Shown: positions 7,601 through 13,721 of the stretch, piece by piece | How positions within the stretch are numbered: position 1 is the first letter of the stretch | How the letters are laid out: each line of letters begins with the position of its first letter | NCBI GenBank assembly: GCA_005883665.1 | Contig: VBDE01000082.1 | Location: 1 to 40,000, forward strand | Origin: Betaproteobacteria bacterium | GTDB lineage: Bacteria; Pseudomonadota; Gammaproteobacteria; Burkholderiales; SG8-39 | Reading direction: 5' to 3' | Length of the DNA: 40,000 bases | Made by a program: the position numbers and the translations under genes | Notes under the pieces: model-generated | Database searches by the model: none | The model's input: the letters and a program-made list of their open reading frames with translations, nothing else | Told to the model about the DNA's origin: nothing

Positions 7601-9075
7601 GGGACGCGCGCAGTCGCCGGTACTTCACCGGCGACCTCGGGCGCATCGATGAGCAGGGCGTGCTGCACTTTCTTGGCCGTAAAGGCAGCCGAGTCAAGAT
7701 CCGCGGTCACACGGTCGATCTGGCGGAGGTCGAAGCGGGGCTCGCGGCCTGTGCCGGGGTGACGAAGGTCGCGGTGCTGGCGGTGGGCAGCGAGCGGCCA
7801 GCGCAGCCTGAGCGGCTGGTCGCTTATTTGGTGATGGCGCGTGAGGCGGAGCGCGATCCGGCGCTCATCCTCGGGCGCCTCGCGAGCGTGCTGCCTTCCT
7901 ACATGCTGCCTGCAGGATACGTGTTTCTGGACGCGCTGCCGCTCACCGCGAGCGGCAAGATCGATCGGAAGGCGCTGGCGGCGATGGACCGACCCGAGCC
8001 CAATGAGGAGCGGGAAATCGAACCGCCGCGCGACGATCTGGAGCGTTCGATTGCAGGGATCTTTGCGCAGATGCTCAAGCTCGCGCCGATCGGGCGTAAT
8101 GACGACTTTTTTCTGCTCGGTGGGGATTCGCTATCGGTGGCCGAGCTGCAGACCCGGTTGCGCGACACGTTCGGAGTAGGGCTCGCGAACCCGAGCGGAG
8201 GCGCCACCGTGGCCGGCATCGCGGCGGAGATCCGGCGTGAGCGCGCAGCAGCCGGGGGAAGCCTGCGGTCGATCCCTCTGCTCATCCCGCTGCGGCGGCA
8301 CGGGACCAAGACGCCGCTGTTCCTCGTCCACGGCAGGCTCGGACAGGTGCTCATTAGCCCGCATTTCCTCGAGCTTCTCGGCGCCGACCAGCCCGTGTGG
8401 GGATTCCAGGCCACGGGGCTCGACGGCTTAAGGTCGCCGCAGCCGACGATCGAGGCCATGGCGGCGGAGTACCTGGCAGAGATGCGAAGGGAGCGCCCGC
8501 AAGGCCCTTACTTTCTTGGCGGGCTTTGCGCCGGAGCGCTCGTTGCGATCGCCATGGGCCGCCGGTTGCGTGCCGAGGGCGAATCCGTGCTGCCGCTACT
8601 GCTGCTCGATCCGCCCGAGCGTGCGTTCCCGGTTTCCGCGGAAAAGATGACCGACGACGGATTGCTCGCGAGGCTGAAGCGGCGCCAGGAGTCGGGCGCA
8701 ATCAGCGCCTCCATCGATGACCCAGTGTATGCGGGGGCGGCGGTGCGTGCCGCGAGGGCGTTCGAGCACGCGATTAGAGCCCATGAAGTACAGCCGTACG
8801 AAGGCCCCGTGTGCATTCTGTCCAGCCATGAACGCTTGGCGGGTATCGATTCGTCGCGATTGAAAAAGATTTTCCCGGGACGGGTTGAACGCTTCGACGC
8901 ACCCCGAAGTGCTCGATCCGCACAATCGTGCATTCGCCAAGGCGTTGGAACGCTGTCTGAGCGTGATCCACGAATACGCGGACAACCCGCGGCGTCCCCA
9001 TCTCGCGCGAGCGGATTCTCCCAACGCAATCCCTTGAAGCCAGCGAAGTCGGTATCGCACGGGCGTCGTGAGTGA
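4675..9075 (+). CDS. NRPS-like FAAL-adenylation-carrier-thioesterase protein, 3' end frameshifted
   Basis: Long multidomain protein of 1466 residues as read. Residues about 1-585 are a fatty acyl-AMP ligase (SWLPLAHDWGLIN, GPNFAYDFC, GLAEATL, GRLKDLIIIRGRNIYPHDIE). Residues about 600-1100 are an NRPS adenylation domain with a canonical YYTSGSTGRPKG loop, YFTGDLG and GRKGSRVKIRG. A carrier domain follows with the phosphopantetheine Ser in FFLLGGDSLS (about residue 1151), then a type I thioesterase from about 1200 whose elbow is GGLCAGA, with Cys1285 where Ser is usual. There is no condensation domain and only one carrier, so the module is incomplete as an assembly line. The expected product is an acyl or aminoacyl compound; the substrate is unknown. 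From about base 8899 the reading frame leaves the thioesterase: the other frame (8900-9037) continues as HPEVLDPHNRAFAKALE and ends at TGA 9035-9037. The last 58 residues of the listed ORF are therefore probably spurious. Confidence 0.85.
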   Translation: MITRSSRCRTVVDLVRLRAGIAADRPAYTYLTDGEAEERTLTWHDVDVGARALAAWLGRLPGRSERMVLLFPTGLEFVTAFFGCLYAGVAAVPAYPLDPLHLARTRARLRLMLDDCRPSRILTTTAYRGVVLSMFDDRSQLDGFEWGLVDTVPDDLALAWRPPEIDDNTLAIIQYTSGAIANPKGVLLSHRSVLANEAMIAGAHGYDIETTFVSWLPLAHDWGLINSIVQPAYSGGRSVLMSTEAFLEKPVRWLRAMSGCRSVSSGGPNFAYDFCCRRIAPEQRIGLDLVGWRWAGVGSGPVSSETLAAFSSAFQPFGFTASAFYSGYGLAEATLLVSDSQRFQVPRALIVDRVSLQEGLILPRVAVDSSITQSFTSCGTPPAVERVRIVDPETRAVRPDDQVGEIWVAGDNVAGGYWNRPEESQQTFGGITADGDGPFLRTGDLGFFHHGELYICGRLKDLIIIRGRNIYPHDIELTAEHSHPSARPGSSVAFAIDTGADERVVVLQELRPVAPGSPRHDAEIADAIRTAIVGVHGLIAEVVLVEPGTIRKTSSGKLRRNACREAFLAGELDVRYDQTPAKEQERLHLEGGSRVTTSVDAGMQTIGARLAKLASRFPERIAVVEGSSAVTFRQLDTAATAIAHAIVAVRQGLPGRVCLFFENRAPAIKAIFGAGRSGYAYVPVDAGDPEERLRNILLDSEPVVLLTEQCLLERARTITPPGCTVIDIAGLQPIAQVRPLPEVPSDAPVYLYYTSGSTGRPKGAIQTHRNLLFFADAYARALAIGEHDRLSLLYTLSFNAANMDIFGGLLSGATLCAYDIRRESVARLADWLDRERITVLHTVPTVFREMGNRLPPDRLLSHLRVIDLGGESVFAGDVDLFRAHTQARCVFVNQLAATEVGLIAQHKVEHNSPRNSGSIVPVGRCPDGVRVEIRRDDGGAAEAGEAGEIVVCSPYVSPGYWRRPELDAVAFAADARDARSRRYFTGDLGRIDEQGVLHFLGRKGSRVKIRGHTVDLAEVEAGLAACAGVTKVAVLAVGSERPAQPERLVAYLVMAREAERDPALILGRLASVLPSYMLPAGYVFLDALPLTASGKIDRKALAAMDRPEPNEEREIEPPRDDLERSIAGIFAQMLKLAPIGRNDDFFLLGGDSLSVAELQTRLRDTFGVGLANPSGGATVAGIAAEIRRERAAAGGSLRSIPLLIPLRRHGTKTPLFLVHGRLGQVLISPHFLELLGADQPVWGFQATGLDGLRSPQPTIEAMAAEYLAEMRRERPQGPYFLGGLCAGALVAIAMGRRLRAEGESVLPLLLLDPPERAFPVSAEKMTDDGLLARLKRRQESGAISASIDDPVYAGAAVRAARAFEHAIRAHEVQPYEGPVCILSSHERLAGIDSSRLKKIFPGRVERFDAPRSARSAQSCIRQGVGTLSERDPRIRGQPAASPSRASGFSQRNPLKPAKSVSHGRRE

Positions 9076-9140
9076 TGGCGAGCGACGTCAGATGCGCATC
9101 GGCATGAGATTGCCCGCGGTGCCGTTGTCTTGTAGGAGCG

Positions 9141-10103
9141 ATGTCAGCGCTGCCGCTAGCTGATGCCTCTCACGGCGAGCTGCGCATTCGGTTAGGGTTG
9201 ATGGCCCTATGGCGCGGGCATGGTAACTTTCCATCGATAAACTTGCGAGAATGTAGCTTGGCGGCCGAACCTACGTTTGCGCTCTGCGCGATCCTGAAGG
9301 ACGAGTCCGACTATATCGAGGAGTGGCTTGCGTTCCATATCCTGCAAGGCGTTTCCCGGGTCATCCTGTACGACAACAATTCCTCGGATGACACGTGCGA
9401 GCGTGCAAGGTCATTCGCCAAGTCTATCGATATCCAGGTCATATCCTGGCCTGACTCAGCGCGCGGTTTTGATCGTACCCAGCGGCGGGCCTATGTCGAT
9501 GGCGCACGCCGACTCTCTGGCGCCGCCGACTATGTTGCTTTTATTGACCTCGACGAATTCCTATTTGCCAGCGATTACGGGCCATTGGGGCAGACCCTTG
9601 CCGCCTTTCCGACAGAGATCGCCGCAGTAGCTGTCAATCAACGGATCTTCGGCTCATCTGGTCAGAAGTCGTCGACCGGAGACCTGGTCACATCTCGCTT
9701 CACGATGACGGCTGCCGCCGATTATCCGGAAGGGCATTTTTTCAAGACCATCGCAAGACCCGATCGCATCATCCGGTTCGACAGCGTTCACAGCGTCGTC
9801 CTCACTTCGGGCACCTACGTGCTCTCGGACGGGTGTCCCCTGCCGCCTCGCCCTGATCATCCGGGATTCTCCAGTCTCATAACAGACGGCGCACTCCGCT
9901 TGCACCACTATATGCTCAAGTCGCGGCAAGAGTTCGAGCGCAAGAGACAAAGATGGGCAGGCCAGGATCTCAGTAACCGCTTGACTGATGAGTATTTCAG
10001 CGATCGCGACAGGTCCGTCAATGCCGTGCGCGACGAGCGTCTGACGGTGTTTGCGGAACGGATCCGGGAGCTGATCGGTCGCGCCAGAGGCGGCGCGCGT
10101 TGA
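9141..10103 (+). CDS. GT2/GT92-like glycosyltransferase
   Basis: Protein of 320 residues resembling the Glyco_tranf_2_4 / GT92 group. It has a start strand ALCAILKDESDYIEEWLAFH, then GVSRVILYDNNSSDDT, and a DXD metal-binding motif in FIDLDEFLF near residue 136. These belong to a GT-A fold that uses a nucleotide sugar and a divalent metal. A conserved GHFFKTIARPDRI segment and an HHYMLKS segment near the C-terminus complete the pattern. AGGAG lies two bases before the ATG, which is close but supports this start; the first 45 residues have no counterpart in the core family and a later start is possible. It follows the NRPS-like gene by 65 bases on the same strand and may be co-transcribed. No transmembrane segment. 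Acceptor unknown. Confidence 0.8.
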   Translation: MSALPLADASHGELRIRLGLMALWRGHGNFPSINLRECSLAAEPTFALCAILKDESDYIEEWLAFHILQGVSRVILYDNNSSDDTCERARSFAKSIDIQVISWPDSARGFDRTQRRAYVDGARRLSGAADYVAFIDLDEFLFASDYGPLGQTLAAFPTEIAAVAVNQRIFGSSGQKSSTGDLVTSRFTMTAAADYPEGHFFKTIARPDRIIRFDSVHSVVLTSGTYVLSDGCPLPPRPDHPGFSSLITDGALRLHHYMLKSRQEFERKRQRWAGQDLSNRLTDEYFSDRDRSVNAVRDERLTVFAERIRELIGRARGGAR

Positions 10104-10518
10104 GGCTGTTTCAGCTCGCCGCCGAGCCATGCATTGAATGAATTTTGGCTCCCGGAGGGCCGGCGCTGTCAGCGCGCTCCCACCAAGGCTACTTGTTCGG
10201 CGGCGTAACAAACTCGGCGTCGACGGTCAGCGCGTCCGGATGTGATCGGTTCAGCGGGTGTCGATTCGTGTGGCCCACTCCTTCGGACGGCGAAACCACG
10301 TTCTTCGTCGCTTGATGCTGTCGCTCGCCAATCGTCGCTTCGCCGTGGTGCTCAATGCGATCCGCCAATCCCGACGCCGCCGCGATGATCCGCAACTACG
10401 GACGAAGAGTCCGACACGCGATGCGGATAAGGTGCGATACGAACTCCGCATTGCTCTTGCCAGTCGCGCCCTTCGTTGGCGCTTCCACTGCAAACATTGT
10501 GCAGTGGTCCTCTGTCGC
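10104..10518. other. intergenic region between convergent genes
   Basis: This gap of 415 bases lies between the ends of the GT92-like gene (plus) and the asparagine-synthase-like gene (minus). Apart from the broken minus-strand frame annotated separately, nothing convincing is seen. Inverted GGCTCCCGGAGGGCC (10147-10161) could be a small hairpin but lacks a T-run. Plus-strand frames here are Arg-rich and look like shadows. Confidence 0.4.
10189..10497 (-). pseudogene. possible broken small gene downstream of the asparagine-synthase-like gene
   Basis: From ATG at 10497, 21 bases after the asparagine-synthase-like stop, a frame reads 33 codons to an in-frame TAG (10398-10396). It then continues open for another 68 codons to TAG at 10189. 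Across the stop the peptide keeps a similar character and a GC-rich third position (by eye about 60-70%), which suggests one gene of about 100 codons broken by a nonsense change. I do not recognise the product; the start reads MFAVEAPTKGATGKSNAEF and the tail is Pro/His-rich. It could also be chance open frame in GC-rich DNA. Confidence 0.25.
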
Positions 10519-12057
10519 CTAAGCATGAACCGAGACCTGTGGCAACGCATACCGACTTCGCATCGACGCCACAGTCCACTGAAACGTAAACATGTAATCC
10601 CAGGGTATAGGGATGGGTTTGGCATTCAGGATAAAAGGGAAATGGCGCTGCAGAGGCGTCGAATGCACATAGCGGAGATCTTCGTGTCCGTTGGTGTTGG
10701 TCCATAGGTAATGACGCCACCGCGCGCGTGCTCGCCAGTAGTTATAGATGGGCCGAGGGACTTCCGCATGGCGCTGGCTGACGAAACGACGGTAATGATT
10801 CAGGCCTTTTTCTGAAAATCGACTTGGGTCTCTGAGGTGGCTATGGCTGGAGGCGACTTTGTCAATGCCAAAGCGGTCTCGCGGCAATCCGGCCTCCTCG
10901 GCGATCCGCCGCGGTATCGGCCGATCGTAGCCCCCGCCCACGGACCACGGGCGCATCGCCTCCGAAGTTGCTATGTCGTGGATGATCCGGTTGTGCCGCG
11001 CTGCGATGGACGCTGGCGCAAAGGCGAGATATGCCACGCGCAATCGGAATTCGACTGGGCTGAGCCCGTGGGTGTGTCTCACCCATGGTCTACTCAGCTG
11101 GTTTGAAACCTTGGCCGCTTTCGGGTCCCAGATGGTATCGCCATAGTCGCCAAGGATCAGGATGCGACCCGGTAGCTGATCTTCGACGGCGGCCAAGGGC
11201 ACCATAGAATTTGCCGCGGCATAGCCGAATTCGGCTTCCGGGCAGCTACCCAAGGCGAGATATTGCCAGCGCGAATACACCTTGCACCTCATCCCGAGGA
11301 AAAATCGCGCGTTCGACGCTCCGCTGTCGCATTTCGGATCCCTGCAGCGGTCATCGATGTACGTGAACGCGTCCGCGCAGCCTGCGGCCTTGGCCAGCAC
11401 CGTCGCCGCAGTCGAGTCATAGCCTCTGGAGAGAGAGGCTAAAGGCCCATAGCTTCGCTTCCGAGCCGGATCTGCTCCATTGTCGAGGACTTTTCTTGTC
11501 CCCTCGAGCAGCAGCTCCTTGTAGGTTTGATAATCGCGGGGCAGCTCGCACAAGCGATGACTGTCGAATCTCACGGCGGCCCGCTCGTCGACGGTGATGA
11601 TCGTCGAGAAATGCACGCCGAGGCGAGTGGCGGACCGCAGCCTTAGATGACCATTCGGGCAATACAACCCCTGGCGGTAAATGTGAAGAAGGTCGTAGTC
11701 GTAAAAGGGATAGATATCATCAGGCTCCTCCCCCGACATGGTCATCACGAAGGCCGGCGAATTGGAAACATAGACCGAGCCATCTTTGACGATGCTGAAG
11801 AGCGGACCGAGACGGTCTGTGCTGGTACTGAACCGGACCCGGTCATGCTCCAGAATTCCTCCGGTTCCGGCGACAATGGTTGCCGCGGTGAAATTGAGTG
11901 ATGCAAAGGAGTCGTTCCACGCCCCCTCGATAAATCCTCGGGAATGCGTTTCCACGAACATGCCGTGGAACACTAAGACCGCGTCGCCCCCCCGATCCAC
12001 GCGGGCGCCCCAAGCCAGTGGCGGCAGAGTGGAAATCTCGTGATATCGGAATAGCAT
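10519..12057 (-). CDS. asparagine-synthase-like protein with altered active sites
   Basis: Protein of 512 residues laid out like class B asparagine synthetases. The N-terminal region resembles their Ntn-type domain (DRLGPLFSIVKDGSVYVSNS). A PP-loop ATP-pyrophosphatase domain follows, with SLSRGYDSTAATVLAKAAG in place of the usual SGGxDS, and GDYGDTIWD where GGDE is expected. The Cys that must follow the initiator Met for glutamine hydrolysis is absent (the protein starts MLFRYHEIST), so glutaminase activity is unlikely. Asparagine-synthase homologues often occur in O-antigen and peptide-modification clusters, where they are thought to amidate carboxyl groups. A role in modifying a sugar acid or the NRPS product is possible but unproven. 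The gene is convergent with the GT92-like gene and divergent from the GT41 group. No clear ribosome-binding site is seen. Confidence 0.75.
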   Translation of the reverse strand: MLFRYHEISTLPPLAWGARVDRGGDAVLVFHGMFVETHSRGFIEGAWNDSFASLNFTAATIVAGTGGILEHDRVRFSTSTDRLGPLFSIVKDGSVYVSNSPAFVMTMSGEEPDDIYPFYDYDLLHIYRQGLYCPNGHLRLRSATRLGVHFSTIITVDERAAVRFDSHRLCELPRDYQTYKELLLEGTRKVLDNGADPARKRSYGPLASLSRGYDSTAATVLAKAAGCADAFTYIDDRCRDPKCDSGASNARFFLGMRCKVYSRWQYLALGSCPEAEFGYAAANSMVPLAAVEDQLPGRILILGDYGDTIWDPKAAKVSNQLSRPWVRHTHGLSPVEFRLRVAYLAFAPASIAARHNRIIHDIATSEAMRPWSVGGGYDRPIPRRIAEEAGLPRDRFGIDKVASSHSHLRDPSRFSEKGLNHYRRFVSQRHAEVPRPIYNYWRARARWRHYLWTNTNGHEDLRYVHSTPLQRHFPFILNAKPIPIPWDYMFTFQWTVASMRSRYALPQVSVHA

Positions 12058-12191
12058 GCGTTATCCGCGCGGGCAGGCCAGATGATAATTCAATGGTGAC
12101 CGTGAGTATTAGCTGGCCTGGCATAAGCGCGTTCACGGCCGGTCGATCGGACGCCGAGCGGCGAAGGCGGCAAGGGGAAGCTTCGATCGGG

Positions 12192-12197
12192 TAAAAT
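12192..12197 (+). promoter_or_regulatory. putative -10 element (TAAAAT), copy 1
   Basis: GGGTAAAATA stands 73 bases before the remnant methyltransferase ATG and recurs before the intact methyltransferase at 27919. In both places GGCGGCAAGG lies a little upstream. A matching -35 is not obvious. The conservation between two paralogous loci is the main support. Confidence 0.4.
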
Positions 12198-12269
12198 ATT
12201 AATTTTGTCCTCGCGCAGCGCTCGCGGGTAGGGCGAATTTCATTTGGCCGCGGCGCTACTGGGCTCTTG

Positions 12270-12395
12270 ATGGCCTCCGATCTGACCTTCACGGGTGAAC
12301 GCTGCCTGCCTCACTGCAGCGGCGAGATCGCCTATCAGGCCTTGCCCGACGCCTCGTTCGATCTGGTCGTGTCCTTCGAGACCATCGAGCACCTG
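12270..12395 (+). pseudogene. methyltransferase remnant (internal deletion)
   Basis: The frame from ATG 12270 reads FTGERCLPHCSGEIAY and then jumps straight to LPDASFDLVVSFETIEHL. The intact methyltransferase at 27963 has FTGERFLPSCSGEIAY, about 75 residues including the SAM-binding loop, and then LPSASIDVVVSFETIEHL. So the remnant has lost the SAM-binding core. After FETIEHL the sequence passes directly into the tail of a glycosyltransferase gene. The nucleotide match to the intact copy is close to 80% by eye over both preserved pieces. It cannot be active. Confidence 0.85.
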
Positions 12396-12398
12396 CAC

Positions 12399-12468
12399 TC
12401 CGCCGGGACGCGCCCTCTACCGGCTCGCCGCGAGGCCGTGGCTCGCCGCGCTTCCGGAACGCTTGTGA
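12399..12468 (+). pseudogene. 3' end remnant of a GT2-GT4 glycosyltransferase gene
   Basis: In a frame shifted from the methyltransferase remnant, the sequence reads PGRALYRLAARPWLAALPERL and stops at TGA 12466-12468. The intact GT2-GT4 protein ends AGRVLYRLAPKPLVARLRQRL at 31472. The DNA also aligns base by base (CTCTACCG, CTCGC, GCCGT and TGTGA shared in register). A deletion of about 3 kb compared with the intact locus fused the methyltransferase core to the last 23 codons of the glycosyltransferase gene. Confidence 0.8.
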
Positions 12469-12481
12469 ACGGAAGACGCAC

Positions 12482-13711
12482 ATGATCCGCGCGGATTACG
12501 CAAAATGGCTGGCGCGTGGCCATGAGCACGAGCAGGCGGGGCGGCCGATCGACGCCATGGTGTGCTATCGGCGTGCGATCAATTCCAACAAGCACTCGGT
12601 GGAGGCGCAGTATCGCCTGGGTCAACTGCTGCGCGGCCTCGGCCGTCATAAGGAGGCACGCGCGGCGTGGCGGGCGGGCCTCGCGCTTAGCCCAGGGGAC
12701 GAGCGCTTGCTTCTCGGTGTGGCGGGCACGGCTCGGCGGGCAGGTGCCTATTCCGAGGCGATCGACGCCTACCTGCGGATCGGCGCGCGCATGGGAGTCG
12801 CATTGTCTCGAGTCGCGCAGGGCGACGAAGCGGCCTATGCAGACTTGAGCACGGTGCTCGGCAATGGCGCGGCGTACCGGCGCTGGGACAATCTGGCAAT
12901 TACCCTGGCGGCCGCGCCGCCGTCCGCCGCGCGCAGCGCCTTCTTGCTCGAGCTTGGTGGGTCGCGGATAAGTGAGTTCCCGCCTCTGCTCCTCGCCCTG
13001 ACCGCAGAAGAGATGATCGCCTCCGGCGCATTCGAGCAGGCGCGCGAGGTGCTGGCGCGAGCCGAGTTACTTGCGCAGACGATCTATGATCCGGAGGTTT
13101 TGCGCCGGCTGGCGCTGGCCGAGGCTTCGAGTGGATCCTCCAAGTCCTGGGCAGAGCGTTACGCGCTTCGCTGCGTGGAGCTAGTCGCGTCCACTCCGCA
13201 GGTGGCCTGGCCGCGTCGTACCGCGGGCGAGCCGCTCCGGATCGCGTATCTGATCATGCCGGGCACGCCGATCGTCATCGGGGGTGTCTCCGTCGAGCCC
13301 GGAGCGTATCTGCGAGCAGTCGTTGCAGCGCATCCTCGGGAGCGCTTCGCGGCCAAGGTATACGTGGTCGGCGACGCCGCGATCGAGTCCTTGGCAGAAC
13401 TACTGCCAGCGACCGTCGCCCTCGAGAAACTGGTCATACCCGCAGAGCCGGCGGTGGCACGCAGGGTGGCAGAGTCCGACCCGGACGCGTTGATCGATCT
13501 TACCGGCATGAGAGCGCCGTTGGGGTTGTTGCTCGCGCGGCGGCCCGCCCGAACGCTTTGGACCTATCCCGGGCTCGCGGGTGCGCACGTCGCTCCGCTC
13601 CCCATGCATGCGCTGCCTGCGCTCGCGGCTAGTGACGAGCAGGTGCTGACGCAGCATCGGCTGGCGCTGGAACGAGCGCTCGGCGAGGCGTGCGCGGGTT
13701 GCCGCGCATGA
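12482..13711 (+). CDS. TPR protein with a GT41 N-lobe-like region (probably 5' part of a frameshifted gene)
   Basis: Frame of 409 residues. Residues 1-100 are TPR units (YAKWLARGHEHEQAGRPIDA, YRLGQLLRGLGRHKEARAAW). Residues about 245-375 resemble the first Rossmann lobe of GT41 transferases (RIAYLIMPGTPIVIGG, DPDALIDLTGM, RRPARTLWTYPGLAG), but the catalytic-His region is not recognisable and the nucleotide-sugar-binding second lobe is missing. The frame ends at TGA 13709 inside what looks like a TPR helix that continues in the next gene's frame; dropping one base near 13690 gives a smooth ALERALGEAARVAAHEAGEM. So the true product may be a 1097-residue protein spanning 12482-15776. GGAAG seven bases upstream supports the ATG. 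A frame coming from the remnants ends TGA over this ATG (ATGA). Confidence 0.8.
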   Translation: MIRADYAKWLARGHEHEQAGRPIDAMVCYRRAINSNKHSVEAQYRLGQLLRGLGRHKEARAAWRAGLALSPGDERLLLGVAGTARRAGAYSEAIDAYLRIGARMGVALSRVAQGDEAAYADLSTVLGNGAAYRRWDNLAITLAAAPPSAARSAFLLELGGSRISEFPPLLLALTAEEMIASGAFEQAREVLARAELLAQTIYDPEVLRRLALAEASSGSSKSWAERYALRCVELVASTPQVAWPRRTAGEPLRIAYLIMPGTPIVIGGVSVEPGAYLRAVVAAHPRERFAAKVYVVGDAAIESLAELLPATVALEKLVIPAEPAVARRVAESDPDALIDLTGMRAPLGLLLARRPARTLWTYPGLAGAHVAPLPMHALPALAASDEQVLTQHRLALERALGEACAGCRA

Positions 13712-13721
13712 GGCGGGCGAG

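Noticed and set aside
10258-10707. Plus-strand frame of 149 codons
   Set aside because: Arg-rich, no motif, and most of it is antisense to the asparagine-synthase-like gene.
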